DNA of 45,407 nt, from positions 1-45,407 of the forward strand of contig WHST01000043.1 of the NCBI GenBank assembly GCA_009379955.1. The letters are read 5' to 3'. Origin of the DNA: Streptosporangiales bacterium (GTDB lineage Bacteria; Actinomycetota; Actinomycetes; Streptosporangiales; WHST01). The notes beneath the pieces were generated by a model. That model did not search any database. It was not told the origin of the DNA and saw only the letters and a list, made by a program, of their open reading frames with translations. Within the stretch, counting starts at the first letter, position 1. Each line of letters starts with the position of its first letter. This document shows, piece after piece, positions 23,597 through 33,480 of this stretch. A program made the translations under genes and the position numbers.

Positions 23597-25156
23597 TTGT
23601 CGACACACACTTCAGGACAGCAGCTGCACGCTCTTCTCCATGACGACGGCGAGGTCGCCGTCGTCGACCTGAGGTCTCCGCTCCGTCACGAGAACGGTCA
23701 CATCGCCGCCGCGTCGAACATCCCCTACCAGGTGCTCGAGCACCGGATCGTGGCGGCGGTGCCTCGTCGTGACACGCCGGTCGTCCTCGCCGGTGAACCC
23801 AGGCTGGACGACAAGGGAGCGCGGATGCTCGAACGTCTCGGGTATCGCGATGTGCATCTTCTCGACGGAGGTCTCGAGGGCTGGCGGCGCTTCGGCGGCC
23901 GCATCTACACCGGCACCAACGTGCGCAGCAAGGCGTTGGGGGAGTGGGTCGAGCACCGGTTCGCCACCCCGACGGTCGACGCGGAGACGCTGCGGAAATG
24001 GCAGGAGACCGGTGAGGACGTCGTGGTGGTCGACAGCCGCACCACGCAGGAGTATCTCCACCACCACATCCCCGACGGGCTCCACTCCGGCGGCGGAGCG
24101 GAGCTCGTCTACCGCATCGCCGAGGCGGTGCGAGACTCCGACACCCGTGTCGTCGTCAACTGCCAGGGACGCACGCGCGGGATCGTCGGCGCGCAGTCAC
24201 TGATCAACACCGGGCTGCCGAACGCGGTCTTCTCGTTGCGCAACGGCACACCGGCGTGGGAGCAGGCCGGGTTCACACTCGCCACGGGTGAGGGCGAACG
24301 TATCGGCGTACCCGCGGAGCTTCCGCCGGCCACGGTGGCCTGGGCGGAACGTGCCCTTGCGGGTCTCGGCGTCGAGACGCTGGAGCCCTCCCGGCTGCAT
24401 GCCCTCCTTCGCGACCCGGCGACGACGTACCTCCTCGACGTCCGGACTGCCGAGGAGTACGCCGCCGGGCACCTGCCGGGCAGCGTGTCGACGCCGGGCG
24501 GGCAGCTCGTCCAGGCCGCAGACGAGCACATCGTGGTGCGCAACTCCCACGTCGTCCTGGTCGACTCACCCGACCGGATCCGGGCAGCGAACACGGCTCA
24601 CTGGCTGCGGTACCTCCATCGCGGACCGCTGTCGGTCGTCACCTCGGACATCGGTGTCAGCCCGGGCGACTGGGGATTCACGGAGGCGAGCCCGCCGGCG
24701 GTAGAGCGAGTGGCCTGGCCCGAGCTCGCCGAATGGTTGGCCGACGGATCCGACCTGCGCGTCTTCGACCTGCGGCACTCGGATGCCTACCGCGCCGGTC
24801 ACATCGAAGGGTCCGTGCACGCCCGCCGGGAGACGCTCGACCGGCTGGTCGCCGAGGACGACACGGGAACGATCGTCCTCGTGGGTGACGCGACCTTCGC
24901 ACCCGAGTACGTGGCGGCCGACCTCTCCCGCGGCGGGGCGAACGTCAGGGTCCTGGACGGCGGCGTCGCGGCTGTCGAGGACGAGCTGACGCGACACGTC
25001 CCCGTCTTCGCCGGCGACATCGAGGACACGGTGGGTCCGCCCGACGTCGGACCCGAGCGGGAGGCGTGGTATCGCGACTACTTCGCCTGGGAGCTGTCGT
25101 TGCTGGAGCAGACGGCCGGCGACCCGCTCTTCGACTTCGACGGCGCCTCCCCATGA
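23597..25156 (+). CDS. Rhodanese-like protein with four tandem domains
   Basis: The 519-residue protein contains four rhodanese repeats at about 1-100, 125-235, 265-360 and 380-475. Only the second has the active-site loop with cysteine ([12 protein letters not shown], Cys189); the others have Gly/Ser/Asp-type loops (VVLAGEP, VVLVDSP, IVLVGDA). A C-terminal tail ([20 protein letters not shown]) is characteristic of this group. Rhodaneses move sulfane sulfur to thiol or cyanide acceptors, here probably handling sulfur released by the divergent operon. TTG 23597 is the only fitting start, preceded by GAGG nine bases upstream. Confidence 0.85.
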   Translation: MSTHTSGQQLHALLHDDGEVAVVDLRSPLRHENGHIAAASNIPYQVLEHRIVAAVPRRDTPVVLAGEPRLDDKGARMLERLGYRDVHLLDGGLEGWRRFGGRIYTGTNVRSKALGEWVEHRFATPTVDAETLRKWQETGEDVVVVDSRTTQEYLHHHIPDGLHSGGGAELVYRIAEAVRDSDTRVVVNCQGRTRGIVGAQSLINTGLPNAVFSLRNGTPAWEQAGFTLATGEGERIGVPAELPPATVAWAERALAGLGVETLEPSRLHALLRDPATTYLLDVRTAEEYAAGHLPGSVSTPGGQLVQAADEHIVVRNSHVVLVDSPDRIRAANTAHWLRYLHRGPLSVVTSDIGVSPGDWGFTEASPPAVERVAWPELAEWLADGSDLRVFDLRHSDAYRAGHIEGSVHARRETLDRLVAEDDTGTIVLVGDATFAPEYVAADLSRGGANVRVLDGGVAAVEDELTRHVPVFAGDIEDTVGPPDVGPEREAWYRDYFAWELSLLEQTAGDPLFDFDGASP

Positions 25157-26133
25157 CCGCGCCTCCCGTCGCCGAGTCGCCGCCCACCTCGTCCCCGAGC
25201 TCCAGCGCCGCGGCCTGTTCCACAGGGAGTACGAGTCGTCGACGCTGCGGGGAAACCTCGGGCTCCCGCCGATGTAGGGCTGCGACGGGAGCCGAGGGAC
25301 TGGCCGAGGAGGATGCCGGCGAGGACGAGCACCAGTCCGCCGAGCTGTTGCAGGGTAAGCGATTCCGCGGCGATGACGGTGCCCAGGAGCACGCCGGTGA
25401 CGGGGTTGAGCAGCCCGACGAGTCCCACCGTCGCGGCGGGTAGGTGGCGCAACCCGGCGAACCATGCGGCGAAGGCGAGCGCGGTCGCGACGACGGTGAC
25501 GTAGCCGAACGCGGCGATCGTCGTGCCGTCCAGGACGGGCGGTGATCCTTCGACCGCGAGAGCGAACGGCACGAGTACGGCTCCTCCGGCGATGAGCTGC
25601 CACGAGGTCAGCGACAGGACGTCGATGCCTGCGCTCCATCGCTTCGCCAGGATGTAGCCCACGGAAGACATCACCATGGCCGCGAGTGAGGCGAGCACGC
25701 CCCACTCGTTCACGTTGGCCACTCCGGTGAGCAGCATCAGGGCGACACCGGCGATGCCGATTGCGGCGCCGGCGAGGGGCAGCACCCGAGGGCGCTCGGC
25801 CAGCAGCGCCCAGGCGAGCAGCATCATCATCATCGGAGAGGTCGCCATGACCGTCGAGGCGATGCTCGTCGCGAGCAGCTGCGCGGCCAGGTAGACCAGG
25901 GCGAAGAACGCTCCCATGTTCAGCGTGCCGAGGATCAGCGACTTCCACCACCACGACCCGCGTGGCAGCCTCCGGCTCACCGCCAGGAGCAGCAGTCCTG
26001 CCGGCAGCGCCCGGAACACCGCCCCGTACAACGGGTACTCCGCCGGGAGGAACTGATGGGTGACGAAGTAGTTCGACCCCCAGGCGACGGGTGCGATCGC
26101 GGTGACCAGCGACCATCGAAGAGTAGCTTCCAT
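25078..26133 (-). CDS. EamA/DMT-superfamily exporter, with an aberrant C-terminal extension
   Basis: ATG 26133 starts a ten-helix drug/metabolite transporter with two EamA halves ([20 protein letters not shown], then [20 protein letters not shown] and [17 protein letters not shown]). Normal family homology ends at about [12 protein letters not shown]. The frame then continues about 70 Arg/Gly/Ser-rich residues, antisense to the LLM remnant and rhodanese tail, to a stop at 25078. The extension is probably the result of the deletion that produced the remnant. The family exports amino acids (often cysteine or threonine) or other metabolites. It is divergent from a MarR regulator. Confidence 0.8.
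   Translation of the reverse strand: MEATLRWSLVTAIAPVAWGSNYFVTHQFLPAEYPLYGAVFRALPAGLLLLAVSRRLPRGSWWWKSLILGTLNMGAFFALVYLAAQLLATSIASTVMATSPMMMMLLAWALLAERPRVLPLAGAAIGIAGVALMLLTGVANVNEWGVLASLAAMVMSSVGYILAKRWSAGIDVLSLTSWQLIAGGAVLVPFALAVEGSPPVLDGTTIAAFGYVTVVATALAFAAWFAGLRHLPAATVGLVGLLNPVTGVLLGTVIAAESLTLQQLGGLVLVLAGILLGQSLGSRRSPTSAGARGFPAASTTRTPCGTGRGAGARGRGGRRLGDGRRGHGEAPSKSKSGSPAVCSSNDSSQAK
25190..25277 (+). pseudogene. C-terminal remnant of an NtaA/DszA-type LLM monooxygenase
   Basis: Just after the rhodanese stop, a frame reads [17 protein letters not shown] then [13 protein letters not shown]-stop (25275-25277). This is the same C-terminal signature (RTEYTASTLRGHLGL) as the intact LLM at 20339. 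About 27 residues remain of about 440. A fresh ATG at 25153 overlaps the rhodanese stop in another frame, so the missing gene was probably once translated after the rhodanese and lost by deletion. Confidence 0.75.
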
Positions 26134-26163
26134 GGAAGGTATTGTACCTGCCGGGGAAGCTAC
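26127..26163. promoter_or_regulatory. MarR operator cluster between exporter and MarR gene
   Basis: Three nested symmetries lie in 40 bp: CTTCCATGGAAG (26127-26138, containing the exporter start), AGGTATTGTACCT (26137-26149), and GTAGCTTCC (26123-26131) mirrored by GGAAGCTAC (26155-26163). The central AGGTA-N3-TACCT has the size of a MarR site. Binding would cover both starts. Confidence 0.6.
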
Positions 26164-26173
26164 AGTGGGTCTC

Positions 26174-26689
26174 GTGAACGCCTCTCTCGACCATGTGGCG
26201 CGCATCCAGGCCGAATGGGCCCGCGAGCGCCCGGACCTGGACGTGCGCCCGCAGGGCGTGATCGGGCGCCTGCACCGGCTGGCCGGCCACCTCACCGAGC
26301 AGCTGTGCGTGGTCTACCAGCGGTTCGGACTCGGTGAGGGAGAGTTCGACGTCCTGGCCGCTCTCCGGCGCGCCGGCAAGCCGTACGAACGCGCTCCGGG
26401 TGAGCTCGCCCAGTTCACGATGGTCACGACCGGTGCGATGACCAAGCGGATCGACCGGCTCGAACGCGACGGGCTGGTCACCCGCCGCCAGAGCGCGAGC
26501 GACGGCCGCGGCCGGGTCGTCGCGCTCACCACGGCGGGCAGGAAGCTGATCGACCGCGCCTTCGCCGAGCACATGCGCAACGAACGGCGACTGCTCGACG
26601 ACCTCACGCCGGATGAGGCCGCACAGCTCGAAGCGCTGCTGACCACCTGGCTGGCGCGCCTCGAGACGCCGCACCCGGCGAAGCCCTGA
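26174..26689 (+). CDS. MarR family transcriptional regulator
   Basis: The 171-residue protein has a winged helix: GLGEGEFDVLAALRRAGKPY, then ERAPGELAQFTMVTTGAMTK, RIDRLERDGLVTRRQSASDG and the wing RGRVVALTTAGRKLID. GTG 26174 is the likely start; GTG 26165 is in frame. It is divergent from the DMT exporter, with a palindrome cluster in the 40 bp between them, the standard layout for a regulator that controls both. The ligand is unknown. Confidence 0.88.
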   Translation: MNASLDHVARIQAEWARERPDLDVRPQGVIGRLHRLAGHLTEQLCVVYQRFGLGEGEFDVLAALRRAGKPYERAPGELAQFTMVTTGAMTKRIDRLERDGLVTRRQSASDGRGRVVALTTAGRKLIDRAFAEHMRNERRLLDDLTPDEAAQLEALLTTWLARLETPHPAKP

Positions 26690-26704
26690 ACCGTCTCTCG
26701 CCGC

Positions 26705-27973
26705 TCAGCAGACGGTGTCGCGTGGCTTGGGGTTGGGCAGGCCGAAGAGCGTGCGGCTGCGCAGGCCCACCCAGGTGCCGGCCAGGGCGGCCAGGCCCCA
26801 GACCCAGCCGTGCAGGCTGCCGGAGGCGATCCCCGCCAGGTACGCCCCGATGTTGCAGCCCGCGGCGAGCCGCGCGCCGATGCCGAGCAGGATGCCGCCG
26901 AGGAACGCGCCGAGTGCGGTCCGCCAGGGGATCCTGCGATGCAGCGTCCAGGCTCCCGCGGTGGCCGCGGCCACCGCGGCGCCCAGCATGATGCCGATGT
27001 CGGTGAGGCTGGTCTTGTCGGCGAGGATCGGGGCCGACAGCATGTCCGCCCACATCGGCTGTTGCCAGAAGGCCCAGGTCTCCGGGTGGAGGCCCAGCGT
27101 CTGGAGGAGCTTCGACCCCCAGAGCGCGAAGGCGCTCGTCACGCCCCAGGCGCCGCCGGACACGAGGAGGACACCGCCCCCGAGAACGCTCAGGACGACG
27201 GCACCGACCGCGAGTGGCCACGATCCCCTTATCGCCCGCGCGATGCCGCGGGCGCTTGGCACGGTGTCGACCGGTGGTGGCACCCGTCGTCGCTGGACGT
27301 ACCTCGACGCGAGGACGATCACCGCCAGGACGCCGATCGTGATCGCCCACGACCCGAGCCACCCCACGTGCTCGGCGAGGACGAACGGTGGGAGCGCGGG
27401 CAGGTCGCGCACGAGCGGCCACTGCCATGCGAACAGGACGGATCCGACGACGAAGCCGCCGAGGGTCAGCACGATGGCCGTCTGGCCGGAGCCGACGGCG
27501 AACAGGGTGCCCGAGGCGCAGGCACCGGCGATCTGCATGCCCAGGCCGAAGAGGAACGCGCCGAGGACCAGGGCGATGCCCAACGGCCCCGCGGACGGTT
27601 CGGGCTGACTGCCGAACAGGCCGGTGCCGGTGCCGATGAGCAGAGCGAACAGCGTCGCCGTCGTGCCGAGTAGCACGGCATGAGCGCGCAGGCCCGTGCC
27701 GTTGCCGACGGCCACCAGCTGCCGCCAGGCGGACGTGAAGCCGAACCGCGAGTGGAACAGCGCGAGTCCGAGACCCAGGCCGAGCAACAGCAGCACACCC
27801 GGCTTGGTGCCGTGGACGGCCCAGACGTACGCGACGAGCGCGGCGCTGCCGACGAGTGCGATGCTCAGCGGAATCGTGTTGGGGGGAGCGAGCGGTGGAG
27901 CCGCGGGTGGCGGTGACGACGTCGGCGCCGCGGCCAGCCGACGAGACGGTGCGGACGTGGGAGTAGTGGACAC
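26705..27973 (-). CDS. YeeE/YedE-family transporter (thiosulfate/sulfur import)
   Basis: The 422-residue protein has about ten membrane segments and the duplicated YeeE/YedE signatures with conserved cysteines: RFGFTSAWRQL, QIAGACASGTLFAVGSG, and GARLAAGCNIGAYLAGIASG. The family imports thiosulfate or other reduced sulfur, with cysteines relaying the anion across the pore. GTG 27973 follows GGAGGCCC; an in-frame start at 28051 is unlikely because the N-terminal extension overlaps the 26-codon ORF. An Ala/Pro-rich cytoplasmic N-terminal tail precedes the first helix. It would bring in sulfur for the rhodanese and neighbouring enzymes. Confidence 0.88.
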   Translation of the reverse strand: MSTTPTSAPSRRLAAAPTSSPPPAAPPLAPPNTIPLSIALVGSAALVAYVWAVHGTKPGVLLLLGLGLGLALFHSRFGFTSAWRQLVAVGNGTGLRAHAVLLGTTATLFALLIGTGTGLFGSQPEPSAGPLGIALVLGAFLFGLGMQIAGACASGTLFAVGSGQTAIVLTLGGFVVGSVLFAWQWPLVRDLPALPPFVLAEHVGWLGSWAITIGVLAVIVLASRYVQRRRVPPPVDTVPSARGIARAIRGSWPLAVGAVVLSVLGGGVLLVSGGAWGVTSAFALWGSKLLQTLGLHPETWAFWQQPMWADMLSAPILADKTSLTDIGIMLGAAVAAATAGAWTLHRRIPWRTALGAFLGGILLGIGARLAAGCNIGAYLAGIASGSLHGWVWGLAALAGTWVGLRSRTLFGLPNPKPRDTVC

Positions 27974-28019
27974 ACGGGCCTCCGGTCGAGAGCGAACGTA
28001 CTGCGGCTGATCCGTCGGG

Positions 28020-28100
28020 TCAGCAACACAGCTCGTCGTCGACCAGGGCAAGCGTCACGGCGAACAGAGCAAGGCACAGGCCGCTCGGCGTGACGCGCAT
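28020..28100 (-). CDS. 26-codon upstream ORF ending Cys-Cys, ahead of the YeeE/YedE gene
   Basis: ATG 28100 begins MRVTPSGLCLALFAVTLAL and ends VDDELCC-stop at 28020-28022, 46 bases before the transporter's GTG. The two last sense codons are cysteine, and a further Cys is at position 9. A hydrophobic middle is also present. A -10 box TATCCT (28107-28112) is exactly six bases before the ATG, consistent with a leaderless transcript. Cys-rich upstream ORFs act as cysteine sensors in mycobacteria; a similar role is inferred here. Confidence 0.6.
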   Translation of the reverse strand: MRVTPSGLCLALFAVTLALVDDELCC

Positions 28101-28106
28101 GCCCTC

Positions 28107-28112
28107 AGGATA
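28107..28112 (-). promoter_or_regulatory. -10 box for the leaderless uORF-yeeE transcript
   Basis: On the minus strand TATCCT is followed by six bases and then ATG 28100, the same spacing as the boxes before 4483 and 38403. Confidence 0.45.
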
Positions 28113-28169
28113 ACCGGCCCCGAGCACCGACGACCCCGAAATCGACCGCCGCGGGTCCTGGTGGCCGTG

Positions 28170-29192
28170 TCAATCTGTCGGCACGTAGTGCAGCAGCCTC
28201 ATGGACGTGGTGCGGCGGACGGCGCGTCGGTCGGCGAGCACGTCGAGGTGGGCCTTGGTCTCCAGCACTGCGAGCATTCGGTTGAACGGGTCCAGGTCCT
28301 CGAGCTTGCGTTCCCTGCGGGTCCAGTGGAGGCCCTGTGCCACGTCGTGCACGGTCTCCGTGCCCGCGCGGACCAGGTCGAGGGTCAGCTCCAGCCGCTC
28401 GGCGTGGTGTTCCAGCAGCTCGTTCACCCGCTGGTGCGTGCTGTCGGTGACGGGGCCGTGCGCGGCGGCCAGCTTGCCGTCGGGGAGGTCGCGGGTCTTG
28501 CGCAGGGAGGCGAGGAAGTCGGCCAGCGGTAGGGGAGTGACTACCGGCTCGAAGCCGATGCTCGGCGTGATCCTGGGCAGCACGTGGTCGCCGGCGAAGA
28601 CCAGCCCGGCCGCGTCGTCGTGGAAGGTCACGTGTCCGGCGGTGTGGCCGGGCGTGCGCACGACTCGCAAGGTACGGGAGGTCAGCTCGATCGTGTCGCC
28701 GTCCTCGAGCCACAGGTCCGGGTCCTGCCAGACGGCGTAGGGCAGCCCGTGCCCCACCTGTTCAGGGTCCAGCTCGCCCACCAGCGAGGCCGCGCCGCAC
28801 GCGGGGAGCGCGCGCAGCTGTGGCTCGATGCCGTACACCCGTGACGTCCGCACCGCGGTCAGAGACCCGCGCTCGCCCGCGCCCAGGCTCACCGGGGAGC
28901 CGACCTCGCGGCGCAGGGCAACGGCGTTGGTGTAGTGGTCGCGGTGCACGTGGGTGGCAAGACACCGGCGCACATCGCCGAGGTCGTGGCCGAGCGTCGC
29001 CAGCCCTTCGGTGAGCTCCCGTCGCGCAAGCGGACCGTACTGGCCGGGGTCGACGAGCACGACGCCTGACCCGTCCTCGATGACGAACGTGTTCACCGCA
29101 CGCAGGCCGTCGTCGGGGAGCGACAGCGGGATCCGGTGGACGCCTTCGGCCACCGGATAGACGCCGGGCTCGTCCCACGCCTCAGCCGCCAT
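28170..29192 (-). CDS. Metallo-beta-lactamase fold hydrolase, last gene of the catabolic operon
   Basis: The 340-residue protein carries the MBL metal motif [12 protein letters not shown] (HxHxDH), the histidine in [11 protein letters not shown], the aspartate in [11 protein letters not shown] and a C-terminal winged-helix-like domain ([20 protein letters not shown]). This LACTB2/SNM1-like form hydrolyses thioesters, lactones or phosphoesters. In this setting a CoA thioesterase or lactonase is plausible. ATG 29192 overlaps the stop of the biotin carboxylase gene by 11 bases. Confidence 0.85.
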   Translation of the reverse strand: MAAEAWDEPGVYPVAEGVHRIPLSLPDDGLRAVNTFVIEDGSGVVLVDPGQYGPLARRELTEGLATLGHDLGDVRRCLATHVHRDHYTNAVALRREVGSPVSLGAGERGSLTAVRTSRVYGIEPQLRALPACGAASLVGELDPEQVGHGLPYAVWQDPDLWLEDGDTIELTSRTLRVVRTPGHTAGHVTFHDDAAGLVFAGDHVLPRITPSIGFEPVVTPLPLADFLASLRKTRDLPDGKLAAAHGPVTDSTHQRVNELLEHHAERLELTLDLVRAGTETVHDVAQGLHWTRRERKLEDLDPFNRMLAVLETKAHLDVLADRRAVRRTTSMRLLHYVPTD

Positions 29193-30951
29193 CGGACCCG
29201 TTCTCGTCCTCGACCAGGCAGAGCACGTCCCCCCGAGCGCTGGTGTCACCGACACGTACGGACAACCCGCGGACCACGCCGGAACGGTGCGCGGTCACCG
29301 GGTTCTCCATCTTCATCGCGTCGACGACGGCGACCAGCTCGCCCTCGGTCACCCGCTGTCCCTCGGTCACCGCGACCTTCACGACGGTGCCCTGCATCGG
29401 TGTCGCGACCGCGGTGCCGGTCACGATCGCCCCGCGGTCACGTGCCGCCTGCTCGCCCGACTCGGCACGGATCCGCTCGCCGACCTCGCCGAGTGTGCGC
29501 AACCCGGGTAACGGCACCCGCAGGGCGCGGCCGCCGACGTACACGGTGACGACGACGCCGTCGTCCTCGACCGGCGGCCGGTACGGCTCGATGCTGCCGT
29601 CGAACTCCGTCTCGATCCACCGGGTGTGCACGGCGAACCCGTGCTCGGCGGTGAACGCGGGATCGCGTACCACGGCGCGATGGAACGGCACCACGGTCGC
29701 GATGCCCTCGACGGACAGCTCGGCCAGAGCACGCCTGCTGCGCGCGAGTGCGGTGTCGCGGTCCTGGCCGGACACGACCAGTTTGGCCAGCAGCGAGTCG
29801 AACTGCTCACCGACGACGGTGCCGGACTCGACCCCGGAGTCGACCCTGATGCCGGGGCCGTCGGGTACGTGGAACCGGGTGATCCTGCCGGGCGTGGGCA
29901 GGAAGCCGTTTCCCGGATCCTCACCGTTGATCCGGAACTCGAAGGCATGTCCCGCCGGTCGCGGGTCGTCCGACAGGGACAGCCGGTGCCCGGCGGCGAT
30001 GCGGAACTGCTCGCCTACCAGGTCGATGCCGGTGGTCTCCTCGGTCACCGGATGCTCGACCTGCAGCCGCGTGTTGACCTCGAGGAACGAGACCGTGCCG
30101 TCGGCACCGACGAGGTACTCCACCGTCCCCGCCCCGTGGTAGCCGGCTTCCCGGCAGATCGCCTTCGCCGAGGAGTGGATGGTCGCCCGCTGCTCGGCGG
30201 AGAGGAACGGGGCAGGCGCTTCCTCCACCAGCTTCTGGTGCCGCCGCTGCAGGGTGCAGTCGCGCGTGCCGACGACCACCACGTTGCCGTGCTGATCGGC
30301 GAGCACCTGTGCCTCGACGTGGCGTGACCTGTCCAGGTAGCGCTCCACGAAGCAGTCGCCACGCCCGAACGCGGCGACCGCCTCGCGCACCGCCGAGTCG
30401 AGCAGGTCGGGGATCTCCTCGAAGGTACGCGCCACCTTCAGTCCGCGGCCGCCACCGCCGAACGCCGCCTTGATCGCCACCGGCAACCCGAACTCGCGTG
30501 CGAACGCCACCACGTCGTCGGGTCCCGACACCGGGTCCTTCGTGCCAGGTGCCAGCGGTGCGCCCGCCCGTGCCGCGATGTGCCGTGCGGTCACCTTGTC
30601 ACCGAGGTCACGGATCGCCTGCGGTGACGGGCCGATCCAGGTCAACCCCGCGCCGAGCACCGCCTCCGCGAAGTCCGCGTTCTCCGACAGGAACCCGTAA
30701 CCGGGGTGCACGGCGTCAGCTCCGGTGGCCTTCGCCACGTCCAGCAGCTTGTCGGCGTCGAGGTATGTCTCCGCGGCGGTCGACCCGTACAGCGAGTGCG
30801 CCTCGTCGGCCAGCCGGACGTGCGGCGCGTCGCGGTCCGTGTCGGCGTACACGGCGACGCTGGCCAGACCGGCGTCCGCGCAGGCCCTGACCACCCGCAC
30901 TGCGATCTCGCCCCGGTTGGCCACCAGCACCTTGTCGATCTCACCGGTCAC
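29182..30951 (-). CDS. Acyl-CoA carboxylase alpha subunit: biotin carboxylase with biotin carrier domain
   Basis: The 589-residue chain has an N-terminal biotin carboxylase ([40 protein letters not shown] loop [30 protein letters not shown]) and a C-terminal biotinyl domain with [11 protein letters not shown] (biotin lysine 547). It forms carboxybiotin from bicarbonate and ATP for the partner carboxyltransferase. GTG 30951 overlaps the stop of the LLM gene (GTGA), so a LLM oxidoreductase is translated between the two carboxylase subunits. Housekeeping AccA3-type proteins have the same layout; this one belongs to the catabolic operon. Confidence 0.93.
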   Translation of the reverse strand: MTGEIDKVLVANRGEIAVRVVRACADAGLASVAVYADTDRDAPHVRLADEAHSLYGSTAAETYLDADKLLDVAKATGADAVHPGYGFLSENADFAEAVLGAGLTWIGPSPQAIRDLGDKVTARHIAARAGAPLAPGTKDPVSGPDDVVAFAREFGLPVAIKAAFGGGGRGLKVARTFEEIPDLLDSAVREAVAAFGRGDCFVERYLDRSRHVEAQVLADQHGNVVVVGTRDCTLQRRHQKLVEEAPAPFLSAEQRATIHSSAKAICREAGYHGAGTVEYLVGADGTVSFLEVNTRLQVEHPVTEETTGIDLVGEQFRIAAGHRLSLSDDPRPAGHAFEFRINGEDPGNGFLPTPGRITRFHVPDGPGIRVDSGVESGTVVGEQFDSLLAKLVVSGQDRDTALARSRRALAELSVEGIATVVPFHRAVVRDPAFTAEHGFAVHTRWIETEFDGSIEPYRPPVEDDGVVVTVYVGGRALRVPLPGLRTLGEVGERIRAESGEQAARDRGAIVTGTAVATPMQGTVVKVAVTEGQRVTEGELVAVVDAMKMENPVTAHRSGVVRGLSVRVGDTSARGDVLCLVEDENGSDGG

Positions 30952-31895
30952 CGCGGCCTCCTCCCGTCGGGCGCAGGCTCGGTGGCGGTGACTGCGGGCA
31001 GCACCTCGGCGGCGAACCGGTCGATCATCGAGTCGAGCTCCGCGATCGGGCAGGCGGGCGCGAACACCATGTCCCGCGCACCCGCGTCGGCGTACTCCCC
31101 GATACGCCGGACCACCTGATCCGGCGTGCCGTGCACCAGGAGGTCCGCGAGCCCGGTGAAGTCCTGTCGGTATACGCGGCCCACCTCGGTGACCGCCGCC
31201 CTCCGGGCGTACGCGGCATCGCTGTGCACGGCAGTCCAGCAGTACACCGCGCCACGCACCGAGTCCGGCGTACGACCGAGGTCTGCGGCCCGTTCGCGCA
31301 CCGCGGCCAGGCTGCTGGCCAGCCGTTCCGGCCGCACCAGGTACGGCAGCCACACGTCTGCGTACCTGGCGGCGCGCCGGATAGCCGCCGGGCGCCGCCC
31401 GCCGACCCACACCGGCGGGCCCGGCCGCTGCACCGGCACGGGGTCCAACGCCTGGTCGGTCAGTGTCGTGAACCGACCGTGGTGCGTGACCCGCCGCCCG
31501 GTGAACAGCGCCGCCAGCAGGTCGAGCGCCTCGTCGGCCCGCTCGCCACGTTCCGCCACGGGTACGCCGATCGCCTCGAACTCCGGCGGGTACTCGCCGC
31601 CGACACCGACGCCGAGCTCGAACCGGCCGTGCGCGACGCGGTCGAGGGTGGCCGCCAGCTTGGCGGCCAGCGCGGCGGGGTAGGCGGGCAATATTGTCAG
31701 CGCGCTGAGCAACCGGATGCGCTCGGTGGCGCCCGCGGCCGCGGCGAGCGTGACGAACGCGTTGGCGGTCGGGCCGTGGAAGAACACGTGCTCGCCACAG
31801 CAGAAGTAGTCGAACCCCAGCCGTTCGGCGCGCCTGGCGAACCGGACCACGTCGGACTGGTCCTGGCCGGGCGGGAACATCAGGCCGACCCGCAT
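30948..31895 (-). CDS. LLM class (F420-dependent-like) oxidoreductase inside the carboxylase genes
   Basis: The 315-residue protein begins [20 protein letters not shown] and has [58 protein letters not shown] and [20 protein letters not shown]. These are TIGR-type actinobacterial luciferase-like proteins often using F420H2. It is 34 bp downstream of the carboxyltransferase and GTGA-coupled to the biotin carboxylase. It should act on the same CoA-bound or free acid, by reduction or monooxygenation; which cannot be told. Confidence 0.85.
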   Translation of the reverse strand: MRVGLMFPPGQDQSDVVRFARRAERLGFDYFCCGEHVFFHGPTANAFVTLAAAAGATERIRLLSALTILPAYPAALAAKLAATLDRVAHGRFELGVGVGGEYPPEFEAIGVPVAERGERADEALDLLAALFTGRRVTHHGRFTTLTDQALDPVPVQRPGPPVWVGGRRPAAIRRAARYADVWLPYLVRPERLASSLAAVRERAADLGRTPDSVRGAVYCWTAVHSDAAYARRAAVTEVGRVYRQDFTGLADLLVHGTPDQVVRRIGEYADAGARDMVFAPACPIAELDSMIDRFAAEVLPAVTATEPAPDGRRPR

Positions 31896-31929
31896 CAGCC
31901 ATCACCCCCACCGGGTGCGCGCGTGCCGG

Positions 31930-33480
31930 TCATACCGGGCTCACCGCATGGTGCCGGCGACGGCCGGAACGCTGCCAGCCGGACGCGGCGCGCAACCGGC
32001 TGAGCAGCTCCTCGCGCAGCTCGCCCGGCTGCACGACGGCATCCACCACCAGCTCGCTGCCCATCCTGGCCAGCGAGAAGTCGCCGGCCTGCTCGGCCAC
32101 CCGTGCGCTGACGAACGCCTCCCGCTCGGCCGGGTCCTCGATGGCCGCGATCTTGTTCGCGTACACCGCGTTGGTCGACGCTTCCGGTGACATGGTGCCG
32201 ATGGTCGCCGTGGGCAGTGCGATCGTCACCCGCGGCTCGAACCCGGGCGCGCACATCGCGTAGAACCCGGCCGCGTACGCCTTGCGCAGCACGACGGTGA
32301 ACTTGGGCACCTCGGCGCTCGCCATCGCAGTGATCATCTTCGCGCCGTGCCTGATGATGCCCTGCCGTTCCACGGCCACGCCGACCATGAAGCCCGGCAC
32401 GTCCTGCAGGAACACCAGAGGGACGTTGAACGCGTCGCACAGGGAGATGAACCTGGCCGCCTTGTCGGCCGAGTCCACGAAGATGGCGCCGCTGCGTACG
32501 GACGGCTGGTTGGCGATCATGCCGACGACCTGCCCGTCCAGTCGGCCGAACCCGGTGACCAGCTCGGTCGCCCACGTCGACTTGACCTCGAAGAAGCTGC
32601 CCGCGTCGACCAGCCGCAGGATCACCTCGCGCACGTCGTACGCGGTGTTGGGGTCGAGCGGGACCAGCCCGTCCGGCCAGCTCTCCAGCTCCGGCGCGGC
32701 ACCGGGCATGGTGGGCGGCGTGGACTGCCAGCTGTCCGGCAGGTACGAGAGCAGCAGCCGGGCGGCGGCGATCACCTGCCAGTCGGAGTCGAACACCTCG
32801 TCACCGCAGCCGGACACGGTCGCGTGCATGACCGCGCCGCCCATCTCCTCCAACGTGGTCCGCTCGCCGGTGACCTTCTCGGCGATCCGTGGGGAGGCGA
32901 GGTACATCGAGGCATGGCCGGCGACCATGCCCACCCAGTCGGTGAAGGCGGGCATGTACGCGCCGCCGGCCGCGGACGGTCCGTGCAGGCAACAGATCTG
33001 CGGCACCCGGCCGGACAGCTTCACCTGCAGGTTGAAGATCGCCGCGGCGCCACGACGGCCGGAGAAGAACCCGAGCTGGTCGGTGAGCCGACCACCGGCG
33101 GAGTCCACCAGGTAGACGACGGGCAACAGGTCGCGGTCGGCGCGTTCCAGGATCCGGATCTGCTTCTCGCAGTTCAGCCTGCCCCAGGACCCGGCCTTCA
33201 CCGCGAAGTCGTGCGCGATCACCGCGACCGGCCTGCCCTCGACTGTGCCGACGCCGGTGAGTACGCCGTCGGCGGGCAGCCGGTCGCCGGTGGCGTTCGC
33301 GAGGAGACCGTCCTCTACCCAACTGCCCGGGTCGAGCAGCAACGCGATCCGCTGCCGTACCGGCAGCTTGCTGGTCCAGCGTGACGAGTCGGCGCCGGCC
33401 AACGCCGCCGCGGTCGCGGTCTCGGCCTCGGCGATTCCGGCAGCGACCCGCTCCGCGGTGGTGTCCGTCGCCTCGGTCAT
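31930..33480 (-). CDS. Acyl-CoA carboxyltransferase (carboxylase beta subunit)
   Basis: The 516-residue protein has the crotonase-fold carboxyltransferase halves: KLPVRQRIALLLDPGSWVED, the first oxyanion loop GPSAAGGAYMPAFTDW, and the second half FLQDVPGFMVGVAVERQGII with CAPGFEPRVTIALPTATIG. It transfers CO2 from biotin to an acyl-CoA. The oxyanion and AMxxE-type C-terminal features place it with propionyl/methylcrotonyl/geranyl-type beta subunits, but its specificity is not evident. The C-terminal tail (SGRRRHHAVSPV) is unlike the family. ATGA coupling links it to the MaoC gene upstream. Confidence 0.92.
   Translation of the reverse strand: MTEATDTTAERVAAGIAEAETATAAALAGADSSRWTSKLPVRQRIALLLDPGSWVEDGLLANATGDRLPADGVLTGVGTVEGRPVAVIAHDFAVKAGSWGRLNCEKQIRILERADRDLLPVVYLVDSAGGRLTDQLGFFSGRRGAAAIFNLQVKLSGRVPQICCLHGPSAAGGAYMPAFTDWVGMVAGHASMYLASPRIAEKVTGERTTLEEMGGAVMHATVSGCGDEVFDSDWQVIAAARLLLSYLPDSWQSTPPTMPGAAPELESWPDGLVPLDPNTAYDVREVILRLVDAGSFFEVKSTWATELVTGFGRLDGQVVGMIANQPSVRSGAIFVDSADKAARFISLCDAFNVPLVFLQDVPGFMVGVAVERQGIIRHGAKMITAMASAEVPKFTVVLRKAYAAGFYAMCAPGFEPRVTIALPTATIGTMSPEASTNAVYANKIAAIEDPAEREAFVSARVAEQAGDFSLARMGSELVVDAVVQPGELREELLSRLRAASGWQRSGRRRHHAVSPV

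Noticed and set aside
29182-31911. A 909-codon frame that would fuse an N-terminal extension to the biotin carboxylase
   Set aside because: Its first 320 codons are the shifted frame of the LLM gene; the carboxylase starts at GTG 30951 with a GTGA overlap.
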